Source of the DNA: an uncultured Candidatus Saccharibacteria bacterium
GTDB taxonomy: Bacteria; Patescibacteriota; Saccharimonadia; Saccharimonadales; UBA4665
Reading direction: 5' to 3'
Assembly: GCA_937892705.1 (NCBI GenBank)
Contig: CALBGR010000003.1
Location: 1 to 37,736 of the forward strand
Length of the DNA: 37,736 bases
Positions 1-7,789 of the stretch are shown here, one piece after another (position 1 is the stretch's first letter; each line of letters starts with the position of its first letter). A program made the translations under genes and the position numbers. Below the pieces are notes generated by a model that searched no databases, was not told where the DNA came from, and saw only the letters and a list, made by a program, of their open reading frames with translations.

Positions 1-148
1 AACATATATGGCTTACTAACGTGTCTGGCGCTGCGTCACGCGCATCATTACCAACTGCTGCAAACAGCTTGGTTTTTGTCTTGAGCTGCACGTGACACTC
101 AATACCAACGGTAATTTTGTACTGGTTACGAATCTCTGGTGCAATCAT
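1..148 (-). CDS. gatB: GatB, amidotransferase subunit B (N-terminal fragment, runs off left edge)
   Basis: Reading leftward from the ATG at 148 gives MIAPEIRNQYKITVGIE followed by CHVQLKTKTKLFA, the typical start of GatB/GatE (IGLEvHvqL.TksKLF). GatB is the kinase/transferase subunit of the GatCAB complex. It activates Glu-tRNA(Gln) or Asp-tRNA(Asn) and uses ammonia channelled from GatA to amidate it. Only about 49 residues lie in the window; the rest is beyond base 1. The start codon overlaps the stop of the preceding HEPN-like gene as ATGA, so the two are probably translationally coupled. Gene order gatC, gatA, extra gene, gatB on one strand supports the call. Certain as to family; nothing can be said about its C-terminus. 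Confidence 0.9.
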   Translation of the reverse strand, partial: MIAPEIRNQYKITVGIECHVQLKTKTKLFAAVGNDARDAAPDTLVSHIC

Positions 149-567
149 TTATTAATCGCTCCTAAATCTCTCAGCGCCTGACGGATACCAATCAGTGCAT
201 CCTTCACATCGTTCTTATTTAGTTTTACATCTGTCTCATGAGCTAGTTTATTGCGCAGCTTATGCCCAAACCACACCCCGTCATTGTCACTCAAATCTCG
301 CTGCGCAGCCACCAAACGTTCACCCATGGTCTTGCCTTTGTATCCAGCTTTCTTAAGCGCCTCGTCCAGTATATTGTCCGCTGTAATAACTGCAAGCGGC
401 CAGGTTTCTTTACGAGCACAGAGCTTTTGAGCTTCGTTCCACTTTTCTGTGAAGTATTCAACATTGAGCGGTTTTTTGCGCTTGCGAGTCAGTAGTGCAA
501 GCACAATTAATACAATGCCAAAAAATACTGCAGCTACAACACTGATTGCCAATAAATCACCGTTCAT
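145..567 (-). CDS. Membrane-anchored HEPN-like protein inside the gatCAB operon
   Basis: A 140-aa protein with one N-terminal transmembrane segment (about residues 5-27, followed by a basic RKRKK stop-transfer patch) and a cytoplasmic helical domain. The C-terminal third contains GHKLRNKLAHETD, an R-x4-H motif set between predicted helices. This is the hallmark arrangement of HEPN domains, many of which are RNases or partners of nucleotidyltransferases. Its start lies 11 bases inside gatA and its stop overlaps gatB (ATGA), so it is a true operon member. The function is not known to me. The HEPN assignment rests on one short motif and helical character; a DUF4145-like non-catalytic HEPN is possible. 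Confidence 0.75.
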   Translation of the reverse strand: MNGDLLAISVVAAVFFGIVLIVLALLTRKRKKPLNVEYFTEKWNEAQKLCARKETWPLAVITADNILDEALKKAGYKGKTMGERLVAAQRDLSDNDGVWFGHKLRNKLAHETDVKLNKNDVKDALIGIRQALRDLGAINK

Positions 568-1984
568 GTATCACTCCTTCAGTAAACTTAGCAAAGCTCA
601 ATAAACTTCGGTCACAACGCTGTGCAGCAAACAGCTGCAATCCTACCGGCAAATTATCACTCATACCTGCAGGAATGCTGATTGCCGGCACGCCAGCAAG
701 ATTAGCAGCTACCGTCATAATATCAGTCAAATACATCTTGAGTGGATCACTAGCGTTTTCGCCAATCTTAAACGCTGTCGTTGGCGCCGTAGGACCAAGC
801 AGAAAATCAACAGACTCAAACGCAGCAGCAAATTCTTGTATCAATTTCGTACGTACTGTTTGAGCACGCTTATAGTACGCATCATAGTAGCCGCTTGAAA
901 GCACATACGTACCAAGCATAATACGACGCTTAGCTTCTTTACCAAATCCAATTGAACGAGTTTTACTGAAACTTTCCTCTAAGTCTTTTGCTTCTCGATA
1001 ACTATAACCATAACGCTGACCATCATAACGGCTCAGATTACTGCTCACTTCAGCTGGACAAATAATGTAATACACTGCCAGCGCAAGCGGCAACGAAGGT
1101 AAACTAACCTCAGTAATTTCTGCTCCAGCTGTGCGCAATTTTTCAATAGCGCCCTCAATCTGCTGTCGCACGCCTGGATCTAGCCCATCACCCATATATT
1201 CTTTTATTACACCAACCTTCTTTCCACTCACATCAATAGTCAGGTCAGTGTAAGTTTTCTCACGATCTATCGTAGTGCTATCAAGTTCATCACGGCCAGC
1301 CATGACATCAAGTACTACTGCCGCATCTTCTACAGTAAGCGTCATTGGACCGATCACATCCAGACTACTTGCCATAGCCACCACACCGCTTCGACTTACG
1401 AGACCATAGGTTGGCTTATACCCTACTGAACCAGTGAAACTTGCCGGTAGGCGTATAGAGCCGCCAGTATCAGTTCCTAGTGCAAACGGCGCCATTTCCA
1501 GCACTACTGCCGCAGCACTACCACCCGAGCTACCGCCCGGCACCCGCGTTGGATCATGTGGATTTTTGGTAGTCATAAAATCACTGTTTTCAGTTGAAGA
1601 GCCGTGCGCAAACGCATCAAGGTTTGCCTTAGCAACACAAATCGCACCCTCGGCTTCTAATCTTTCAATAGCGGTTGCCTGATATGATGCTTCAAATCCT
1701 TTTAAAATATTGCTAGCTGCTGTCGTCTCAGCACCAAATACCAAGAAATTGTCTTTTGCAATAAACGGCACCCCAGCAAGGCGGCCAACGTATTGCCCTT
1801 TTGCCACCATATCATCAATCAGTTGCGCACGTTCTCGTGCCCTCTCTTTAGTTGTAGCAATAATCGCTTGAAAATCAGCCTTTTCTTCAATAATCTTTAA
1901 CGACCGCTCTACCAGATCTGCGGCCTTGAGCTCACCAGCCTGCACTTTTTGAGCAATTTCAGCTATTGGCAACCAAACACCCAT
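557..1984 (-). CDS. gatA: GatA, glutamyl-tRNA(Gln) amidotransferase subunit A
   Basis: About 475 aa, the normal length for GatA. It hydrolyses glutamine and passes ammonia to GatB. The amidase-signature catalytic triad is visible (numbered from the upstream GTG): Lys78 in FIAKDN, cis-Ser153 in PGGSSGGSAAAV and the nucleophile Ser177 in GTDTGGSIRLPA. A GTG at 1987 overlaps the gatC stop by one base and is followed immediately by an ATG at 1984; I chose the ATG, but either is possible. It follows gatC and overlaps the HEPN-like gene by 11 bases, consistent with one transcript. Because GatCAB is the indirect route, the organism probably lacks GlnRS and/or AsnRS; this is inference. Confidence 0.95.
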   Translation of the reverse strand: MGVWLPIAEIAQKVQAGELKAADLVERSLKIIEEKADFQAIIATTKERARERAQLIDDMVAKGQYVGRLAGVPFIAKDNFLVFGAETTAASNILKGFEASYQATAIERLEAEGAICVAKANLDAFAHGSSTENSDFMTTKNPHDPTRVPGGSSGGSAAAVVLEMAPFALGTDTGGSIRLPASFTGSVGYKPTYGLVSRSGVVAMASSLDVIGPMTLTVEDAAVVLDVMAGRDELDSTTIDREKTYTDLTIDVSGKKVGVIKEYMGDGLDPGVRQQIEGAIEKLRTAGAEITEVSLPSLPLALAVYYIICPAEVSSNLSRYDGQRYGYSYREAKDLEESFSKTRSIGFGKEAKRRIMLGTYVLSSGYYDAYYKRAQTVRTKLIQEFAAAFESVDFLLGPTAPTTAFKIGENASDPLKMYLTDIMTVAANLAGVPAISIPAGMSDNLPVGLQLFAAQRCDRSLLSFAKFTEGVIHER

Positions 1985-1986
1985 CA

Positions 1987-2280
1987 CTATCCAATCATCC
2001 TTTTCACCTTGATTTGATCATCCTGCACTTCTGGTACTTGTTTCAACAAGTCAGCCGGTGTGTATCCGTAATCTTTTTCAACATCCTCACGCATCACATT
2101 AGTAAGACCTGTCACCTGACTCGTTGGCTCGAGCCCAGAAATATCAACCGATTGCAGCTGCTCAACATACTGCAAGATTTCATTAAACTCGCCCTGAAAT
2201 TCAGTAATTTCTTCCTCGCTCAAATCAATACGAGCAAGTTTAGCCAATTTTAATACATCGTCTCGTGTTAGTTTCGTCAT
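1987..2280 (-). CDS. gatC: GatC, glutamyl-tRNA(Gln) amidotransferase subunit C
   Basis: 97 aa, the usual GatC size. The N-terminus MTKLTRDDVLKLAKLARIDLS matches the family pattern (v..vakLArl.lseeE), followed by a helical segment with ILQYVEQL and a C-terminal LKQVPEVQDDQIKVKRMIG tail (family: P....g.f.VP..v). GatC wraps around GatA and stabilises the GatA-GatB interface. It is the first gene of the operon; the 124 bases upstream (2281-2404) are shared with the divergent HD-domain gene and must hold both promoters. A TATGAT with upstream TGC lies about 15 bases before the start on the minus strand and is a possible -10. Confidence 0.93.
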   Translation of the reverse strand: MTKLTRDDVLKLAKLARIDLSEEEITEFQGEFNEILQYVEQLQSVDISGLEPTSQVTGLTNVMREDVEKDYGYTPADLLKQVPEVQDDQIKVKRMIG

Positions 2281-2389
2281 AACTTATTTAATAATCATAG
2301 CAGATAGTACCACCTGTCCAAAAGCACTGACTGTTGTGTATTTATACGCAAACATACACTTACGACTTATCTTCTACTTGCAAGTACGT

Positions 2390-2404
2390 TACTATTAATG
2401 ATAA
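2390..2404 (+). promoter_or_regulatory. Probable -10 of the HD-domain gene, leaderless spacing
   Basis: TACTAT at 2390-2395 sits 9 bases before the ATG at 2405, and no ribosome binding site lies between. The spacing suggests transcription starts at or just before the start codon. No convincing -35 was found. Confidence 0.4.
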
Positions 2405-2974
2405 ATGCAGCATACGCCACCACCAAAAATTCCACTCGATGGACTGATTAGTCTTATGAAGCCCGCACACCGGCGAGTAGCCGAACAGATCTGTGAAGAC
2501 TACAAAGATATACTTTTCATGATACCCGGCTCATCCAGCAAGCACCAAGTATGGGAAGGTGGTTACGTGTCTCATCTTGAAGAGACCATGAATCTCGCAA
2601 TTATTTTGTATCATCAATTATCAATACGACGACCGCTTGATTTTAGTCTTAGTTCTGCGCTGTTTTGCTTGTTCTTACATGATTTTGACAAAGTACAGCG
2701 ATATAGAATGGTAGATGGTCAACTATACTCAAAAGGTACCTATAATTCAAACTACCTAGAAGAGACAAAACAGCTTCTTGCCGAAAAATATGATTACAAA
2801 TTATCGGCCGAAGAATACAACGCTCTGAAATATACACACGGTGAAGGTAATGATTATCAACCGGGTGGTAAGCGAGTTATGCAACCACTTGCTGCGCTTG
2901 TGCACTGTTGCGACATCATTAGTGCGCGTATCTGGCACGATTACGGTCAAAATGCTGAAGATTGGAATACATAA
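2405..2974 (+). CDS. HD-domain protein, putative metal-dependent phosphohydrolase
   Basis: 189 aa, soluble. Candidate HD-superfamily metal ligands are in the expected order: His57 in GGYVSHLEE, His92-Asp93 in LFLHDFDK, His145 in KYTHGEG and Asp170 in LVHCCDIIS. HD proteins hydrolyse phosphate esters of nucleotides or cyclic nucleotides, or cleave RNA ends; the substrate cannot be read from the sequence. It stands alone on plus, divergent from gatC and convergent with uvrB, from which it is separated by a hairpin. The ATG at 2405 is preceded by a TACTAT -10 at leaderless distance. Confidence 0.75.
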   Translation: MQHTPPPKIPLDGLISLMKPAHRRVAEQICEDYKDILFMIPGSSSKHQVWEGGYVSHLEETMNLAIILYHQLSIRRPLDFSLSSALFCLFLHDFDKVQRYRMVDGQLYSKGTYNSNYLEETKQLLAEKYDYKLSAEEYNALKYTHGEGNDYQPGGKRVMQPLAALVHCCDIISARIWHDYGQNAEDWNT

Positions 2975-2976
2975 TT

Positions 2977-3019
2977 GTAAAATATCTTACAATTTTTTTG
3001 TAAGATTTCTTACTTTTTT
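2977..3019. terminator. Bidirectional terminator between the HD gene and uvrB
   Basis: Two 14-base arms (2977-2990 and 3000-3013) pair with two mismatches around a T-rich loop, and a T-run follows at 3013-3019 on plus. An A-run lies on the other side for the minus direction. It sits just 3' of both convergent stops. Confidence 0.6.
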
Positions 3020-3026
3020 ACCTTGT

Positions 3027-4991
3027 CTACAGTTTTGATTTTATATCGTTTATGATGTCACGCAGCTCAGCTGCTTTTTCAAATTCCAAATTTGCGGCCG
3101 CCAGCTCCATTTGCGCAGTCAAATCTTTAATAAGATGCTTGTACTCATCTTTTGGTATTTTGCGAAGATCAAGCTTTGCCTGTTTAGCCTCTTCAGGCAG
3201 ATCTGGCCGCAATCCTTTTTCAACAGCTTTACTGATACCTTTTGGCGTAATACCATGCTCTTTGTTGTAAGCCTCTTGGATTTTGCGCCGGCGAGCTGTT
3301 TCATCAATAGTCGCTTTCATACTGCGCGTAATAGTATCAGCGTACATAATCACATGACCTTCCACGTGACGTGCTGCCCGACCCACCGTCTGAATCAGCG
3401 CCTGTTCGCTCCGCAAAAACCCTTCTTTATCCGCATCCAAAATAGCTACCAAACTCACTTCCGGCAAATCTAAGCCTTCACGCAACAGGTTAATCCCTAC
3501 TAGTACATCATATACACCAAGACGCAAATCACGCAGAATATCAGTTCGCTCAAGTGTATCGATATCACTATGCAAGTACGCCACCTTGATGTTTAGATCT
3601 CGTAAATATTCCGTCAAATCTTCGGCCATGCGTTTAGTGAGTGTGGTCACCAGCACCCGCTGGCGCTTATCTACGGTAGCTCGAATTTCAGCAATAAGAT
3701 CATCAATTTGGCCTTCTATCGGACGCACATCGATGATCGGATCCAATAACCCTGTTGGACGAATGACTTGCTGCACCGGCTCAGGACTGCGGCTCAGCTC
3801 GTATTCTGCCGGAGTCGCACTAACATAGATCGCTTGATTTATGTGCTTTTCAAATTCAGTAAACGTCAGCGGCCGATTATCCAGCGCACTCGGCAAACGG
3901 AAACCATGCTCCACTAAAGTTTCCTTGCGTGCTCGATCGCCGTTATACATACCACGCACTTGCGGAATAGTCATGTGCGACTCATCAATAAACATCAAAA
4001 AATCATCAGGGAAATAGTCAAGCAGCGTAGCCGGCTGCTCGCCCGGCTCACGGTTTGTGAGATAACGGCTGTAATTCTCAATACCTTTTACAAAACCTGT
4101 TTCCTCGAGCATCTCAAGATCAAATCGTGTTCGCTGTTCGAGCCGCTGCGCTTCTAACAACTTGCCTTGGCTTCTGAAAAATTGCAAACGCTCCTCTAAC
4201 TCTTGTTCGATTTTGCCAAGCGCAATCTTCAGTTTTTGTTGTGGCGTTACGTAATGACTGCCTGGGAAAATTTTACATGTATCAAGGTTGGCCAAAATCT
4301 CACCAGTAAGCGGATCGATCTTCGTAATACGGTCCACTTCATCGCCAAAAAACTCAATCCTATAAGCCACCTCTTCACCAGCTGGAAATACATCCACCAC
4401 ATCACCGCGCACCCGAAAAGTACTGCGGTGAAAATCCACATCATTTCGCTGGTATTGAATATCAGTTAATTGCCGCAGAAACTTATCTCGCACCCGCCGC
4501 TCACCTCTTTTTACCTCAATAGAAAGCCCATCATAGTCTTCAACCGAGCCAATACCGTAAATACAGCTCACACTCGCCACAATAATCACATCCCGACGAC
4601 TGAGCAGCGCATCGGTAGCTGCATGGCGCAAGCGGTCGATTTCCTCATTAATTTGACTATCTTTCTCGATGTATGTATCAGATTGCGCAATATACGCCTC
4701 TGGCTGATAGTAGTCAAAATAGCTGACAAAGTAATGAACCGCATTGTCCGGGAAAAAATTTTTAAACTCGTTATACAGCTGCGCTGCAAGTGTCTTGTTG
4801 TGACTCAATACCAGTGTAGGTTTTTGGACATTTTGAATCACATTCGCCATGGTGAATGTTTTGCCAGAACCAGTCACACCGAGCAGTGTTTGATCCCGAA
4901 GACCCTTTTGTACACCTTCTGTTAGCTGCGCAATAGCCGCCGGCTGATCACCCATCGGCTTGAAGTCAGCTTTCAGATTAAACTTCGCCAT
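3027..4991 (-). CDS. uvrB: UvrB, excinuclease ABC subunit B
   Basis: 654 aa, close to the usual 660-670. UvrB receives DNA damage from UvrA, verifies it with its beta-hairpin and recruits UvrC in nucleotide excision repair. Visible features are PMGDQP near the N-terminus, Walker A GVTGSGKT (38-45), the beta-hairpin region YYQPEAYI, the DEAD-type box IDESH, the helicase motif QTVGRAARH and a C-terminal UVR motif (EFEKAAELRDII). The start at 4991 is preceded by TGG-TACAAT only 6 bases upstream, so it may be made from a leaderless transcript even though a broken pilin-like gene lies 27 bases upstream on the same strand. No anomaly in the protein. Confidence 0.97.
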   Translation of the reverse strand: MAKFNLKADFKPMGDQPAAIAQLTEGVQKGLRDQTLLGVTGSGKTFTMANVIQNVQKPTLVLSHNKTLAAQLYNEFKNFFPDNAVHYFVSYFDYYQPEAYIAQSDTYIEKDSQINEEIDRLRHAATDALLSRRDVIIVASVSCIYGIGSVEDYDGLSIEVKRGERRVRDKFLRQLTDIQYQRNDVDFHRSTFRVRGDVVDVFPAGEEVAYRIEFFGDEVDRITKIDPLTGEILANLDTCKIFPGSHYVTPQQKLKIALGKIEQELEERLQFFRSQGKLLEAQRLEQRTRFDLEMLEETGFVKGIENYSRYLTNREPGEQPATLLDYFPDDFLMFIDESHMTIPQVRGMYNGDRARKETLVEHGFRLPSALDNRPLTFTEFEKHINQAIYVSATPAEYELSRSPEPVQQVIRPTGLLDPIIDVRPIEGQIDDLIAEIRATVDKRQRVLVTTLTKRMAEDLTEYLRDLNIKVAYLHSDIDTLERTDILRDLRLGVYDVLVGINLLREGLDLPEVSLVAILDADKEGFLRSEQALIQTVGRAARHVEGHVIMYADTITRSMKATIDETARRRKIQEAYNKEHGITPKGISKAVEKGLRPDLPEEAKQAKLDLRKIPKDEYKHLIKDLTAQMELAAANLEFEKAAELRDIINDIKSKL

Positions 4992-4997
4992 CTATAT

Positions 4998-5006
4998 ATT
5001 GTACCA
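4998..5006 (-). promoter_or_regulatory. Extended -10 of uvrB
   Basis: On minus, TGG followed by TACAAT ends 6 bases before the uvrB ATG. It is an extended -10 at leaderless spacing and lies between the broken pilin gene and uvrB. Confidence 0.5.
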
Positions 5007-5018
5007 ATTGACAACCTA

Positions 5019-5675
5019 TTATTGGAGTAGCACGAACGTTTTGAGAGATTTCTCGACAGTTGCACGCTGATCCTTTGTACCCAGATTAAAACTATAGTCA
5101 GCAATCTTGTATGTCTTGCCTGCTTTGTCTAGATAATACGTATAGATTTTTGCGCCAACCTCATAACTCATATCACCTGCTTCGGGGTTCTCATACAGAA
5201 AGGTGTGTATTTTGTTACCTGCTGCTGTTTTAAACGGTCCAAGATATTCCGAGCCTACACTATAGTCCGTGCCCTCTGGTACTTCTTACACCTACACCAC
5301 AAAACCTGTTCCGATTCCATACCCGCCAGTGGTCGTATTTACTACTGCTTGTATGTCATTTGTGTCTTTCATGTTTTCAGTTGATACATACAGCAACTTA
5401 TCAGTCGGATTATAATCAAACCGCCAACCATCCGGTAGCTTAATCTGATACGATCTATCTTCTGGCGAAAACGTCAACCACTTTGCTGTATTATCTGTTG
5501 ACCGCTGAGTATTCTTATCAGTCTTGGAAGTCGTTGCAGATTTTTTAGCTGTTTGATCCTTACTACTCTGCCGATCCCATACGTGATATCCTGTGAAACC
5601 AACAATCACCAAAATAAGAATAATTAAGAGATCCTCCACCAGTGTAAAGCCGCTCTGCAACTTCTTCCTTGTCAT
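5019..5675 (-). pseudogene. Type IV pilin-like protein, interrupted by two in-frame stops
   Basis: The reading frame runs from the ATG at 5675 to a TAA at 5019 (219 codons) but contains a TAG (5294-5292) and a TAA (5288-5286) two codons apart. The N-terminus MTRKKLQSGFTLVEDLL is a class III prepilin signal: basic leader, G|F cleavage site, Glu at +5, then a hydrophobic helix (about residues 9-32). The part after the stops (EVPEGTDYSVGSEYLGPF onwards) is as well formed as the part before and stays in the same frame, so this was one protein of about 218 aa. Causes could be two nonsense mutations, a pair of compensating indels, or sequence error. If translated as is, it yields a 127-aa protein. 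It probably served as a pseudopilin or pilus subunit exported through the cytoplasmic membrane. Confidence 0.75.
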
Positions 5676-5762
5676 AGCCGTCCTTTATGCTTATGTTTCC
5701 ATTATCAGCGTTGTGTATCACAAGACTGTTGTCAACATATCAGCACTTACAATTTTAAATTT

Positions 5763-5780
5763 TGCTATACTAATACGCAT
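5763..5780 (+). promoter_or_regulatory. Extended -10 promoter of the LOG-family gene
   Basis: TGC-TATACT at 5763-5771 ends 9 bases before the ATG at 5781. There is no Shine-Dalgarno sequence in the gap, so a leaderless mRNA is likely. Confidence 0.6.
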
Positions 5781-6515
5781 ATGCAAGAAGATACAAACAC
5801 TCAGTCAAAATATACACAACCACAACCACGACCAGTTCTTCGGCGCGACGAAATGCTCCGTGAGCTAGAGCGAGAAACCGCCGAACGAATCTCTCATATA
5901 GAGCAAGACTTCGCCAAAGGCTTTGAAGTCATCAATAAATACAATGACACGGTCACCATTTTTGGTTCTGCACGCTTTACTCAAGATCACCCGTATTATC
6001 AAAAAGCTGTAGAAGTCAGCAGCATGTTAGCCGAGGAAGGTTATACGGTTATCACCGGCGGTGGCGGCGGTATTATGGAAGCTGGCAACCGCGGCGCATA
6101 CGAGACCGGTGGCAAATCTGTCGGCCTTAACATTCAATTACCGAACGAGCAAGCATTAAATCCTTATACTACCGATTCTCAAACATTCCGCTATTTCTTC
6201 TCCCGCAAGGTTATGCTGGTATTTGCTGCTGAGGCTTACATTTTCTTCCCTGGTGGCTACGGAACACTTGATGAGCTATTTGAACTATTAACACTCGCTC
6301 AAACAGGCAAAATTCCGGCAGCACCTATCATTTTAGTTGGCGATGACTTTTGGGGTGCACTGGATGAGTTTATTAAGAAAGAATTGCTTGAAGGCACCCA
6401 TACCATCAGCCCAGGCGACGAGAAAATTTATACAATTACCGAAGATTTGCAAGTTATCAAACAGATGCTCGATGATTACCGCAGACAACAAACACTTGAA
6501 ATTCTATCTAGCTAA
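5781..6515 (+). CDS. LOG-family protein (putative nucleoside 5'-monophosphate phosphoribohydrolase)
   Basis: 244 aa. It has a charged N-terminal extension of about 55 residues, then a Rossmann-like core starting at TVTIFGSAR. It carries the family motif PGGYGTLDE (157-165, matching PGGxGTxxE) and a glycine-rich ITGGGGGIMEAGN stretch (91-103). LOG proteins cleave the N-glycosidic bond of purine or cytokinin nucleoside monophosphates; many bacterial members are called lysine decarboxylase-like, which is misleading. In this organism a role in nucleotide salvage is inference. Its last 4 bases overlap the end of the convergent gene. No partner gene suggests a substrate. Confidence 0.85.
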   Translation: MQEDTNTQSKYTQPQPRPVLRRDEMLRELERETAERISHIEQDFAKGFEVINKYNDTVTIFGSARFTQDHPYYQKAVEVSSMLAEEGYTVITGGGGGIMEAGNRGAYETGGKSVGLNIQLPNEQALNPYTTDSQTFRYFFSRKVMLVFAAEAYIFFPGGYGTLDELFELLTLAQTGKIPAAPIILVGDDFWGALDEFIKKELLEGTHTISPGDEKIYTITEDLQVIKQMLDDYRRQQTLEILSS

Positions 6516-7750
6516 TTAAAGTCTTCAATCTCTACATACGCTGGCTGCGCTGCAAGCTCTGAAGCTATAGCTTTTTCTATGTTTTCATGATTCAAATACC
6601 GAATCATTAGCTCCTGCCATAATGATTTACGGATTGATTGTATGGTACGCTGCGCGAATGGCAAACGATTACAGTAATTAAGTGCAACATCTAGCATATT
6701 AAGCGATACTTTTTCATCGTACTGTAGATATGCGGTATATCGAGTATCGTGCCAAAATTCAAGCGCTGGATGTATCTTTTCAACAAACGATTCAGGATGA
6801 TACCACTCAAGGTCACTTGGGTGCACGTGAGGCTCAAAAATAAGCTGATTGTATGCATGTTTAAACCGCGCATAGTATTGATGCACTACACGCCATGGCA
6901 CTGGTTTATCCGCCAGCCATGCAGAAGTAACCGGTTCTTGCAATACGATATCTTTTACTACTTTTCCAAAATCAGGCTTAAACTGTTGTAACTTCAAAAA
7001 TGATGTTGCGCTACTAATATCATTCAAGCCACTCACTACAAATAGCAGATTCGTTAAAAGCAATCCTGCTCTTTTAGCCTCTACGGGCAGTACTATTACT
7101 GTCCCTAGCTCGTTAAATGAAACTACGGTATGCCGGTGGTGCTGTGTAACAAATTTCGTAAACTGAATCCACCGATCAGTCTGTGGCAATAGTATTTCTG
7201 CTGGCCGAAGCTCAAAATCCGAAGCCTGCAGCTTGGTATATTGGTCCAAAAACCGTTTTCTCCATGATGGTGACTCACACAAAAAAGCTGCTACATACAC
7301 CTGCGGCACTGTCTCATGCTTTAATATAGAGTCAACCGACCGATATCCAAGCTGCTTCATCGCCCGTTTTGGAGGTGTTTTTTTAAGCATGCGCTTCGCA
7401 ACACTGTTTTTTAGCGCAAATACAGTACGTTTACCACTTGTTGCTTTTACAAATCTTACTATGGTTTTTAATATTTCTTGCGTTGACGCGTCCGTTGCTA
7501 CCTTAAGGCTTTCTCGAGCAAGTTTTTCATCGTGCTGAAAACGCTCCAACAGGGCATGGTACAGCTCCTCTGGTGTTGTGTCGTTTGGATCAAGCTGTAA
7601 TTCAGCTATTTTCTGTCGTGCTCGGTGCGCGATTTCAGTAGTCAAACGAATATCAGTACTTGGCCTTCCTGCAGCCTGCTCCAGTTGCTGGATAGTCATA
7701 CTGAAGTATGGCTGCGCTGCCCCCAAAAGCTCTGATAATACCCTCGTCAT
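6512..7750 (-). CDS. Unrecognised 412-aa protein
   Basis: I do not recognise a family. The protein is soluble by eye (no long hydrophobic segment or signal peptide), rich in basic and aromatic residues and mostly helical. The region around residues 100-160 (VKATSGKRTVF, KRMLKKTPPKRAMKQLGYRS) is strongly basic and could bind nucleic acid. A central stretch (VVSFNELGTVIVLPVEAKRAG) looks like beta strands. No metal or nucleotide-binding motif is evident. It lies downstream of the sugar-metabolism cluster but has its own TGC-TAATCT -10 only 7 bases before the ATG. Coding is supported by its length and by an orderly tail-to-tail overlap with the LOG gene. Confidence 0.7.
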   Translation of the reverse strand: MTRVLSELLGAAQPYFSMTIQQLEQAAGRPSTDIRLTTEIAHRARQKIAELQLDPNDTTPEELYHALLERFQHDEKLARESLKVATDASTQEILKTIVRFVKATSGKRTVFALKNSVAKRMLKKTPPKRAMKQLGYRSVDSILKHETVPQVYVAAFLCESPSWRKRFLDQYTKLQASDFELRPAEILLPQTDRWIQFTKFVTQHHRHTVVSFNELGTVIVLPVEAKRAGLLLTNLLFVVSGLNDISSATSFLKLQQFKPDFGKVVKDIVLQEPVTSAWLADKPVPWRVVHQYYARFKHAYNQLIFEPHVHPSDLEWYHPESFVEKIHPALEFWHDTRYTAYLQYDEKVSLNMLDVALNYCNRLPFAQRTIQSIRKSLWQELMIRYLNHENIEKAIASELAAQPAYVEIEDFN

Positions 7751-7757
7751 TATTTAT

Positions 7758-7766
7758 AGATTAGCA
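7758..7766 (-). promoter_or_regulatory. Extended -10 of the 412-aa gene
   Basis: On minus, TGC-TAATCT ends 7 bases before the ATG at 7750, without a ribosome binding site between. Confidence 0.45.
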
Positions 7767-7789
7767 CAAGCAGCATGCTATAAAAATAC

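Noticed and set aside
5286..5294. Stop codon reassignment
   Set aside because: TAG and TAA are interrupted here only. Other genes end normally with TAA, TAG and TGA, and TGA is used as stop in ATGA overlaps.
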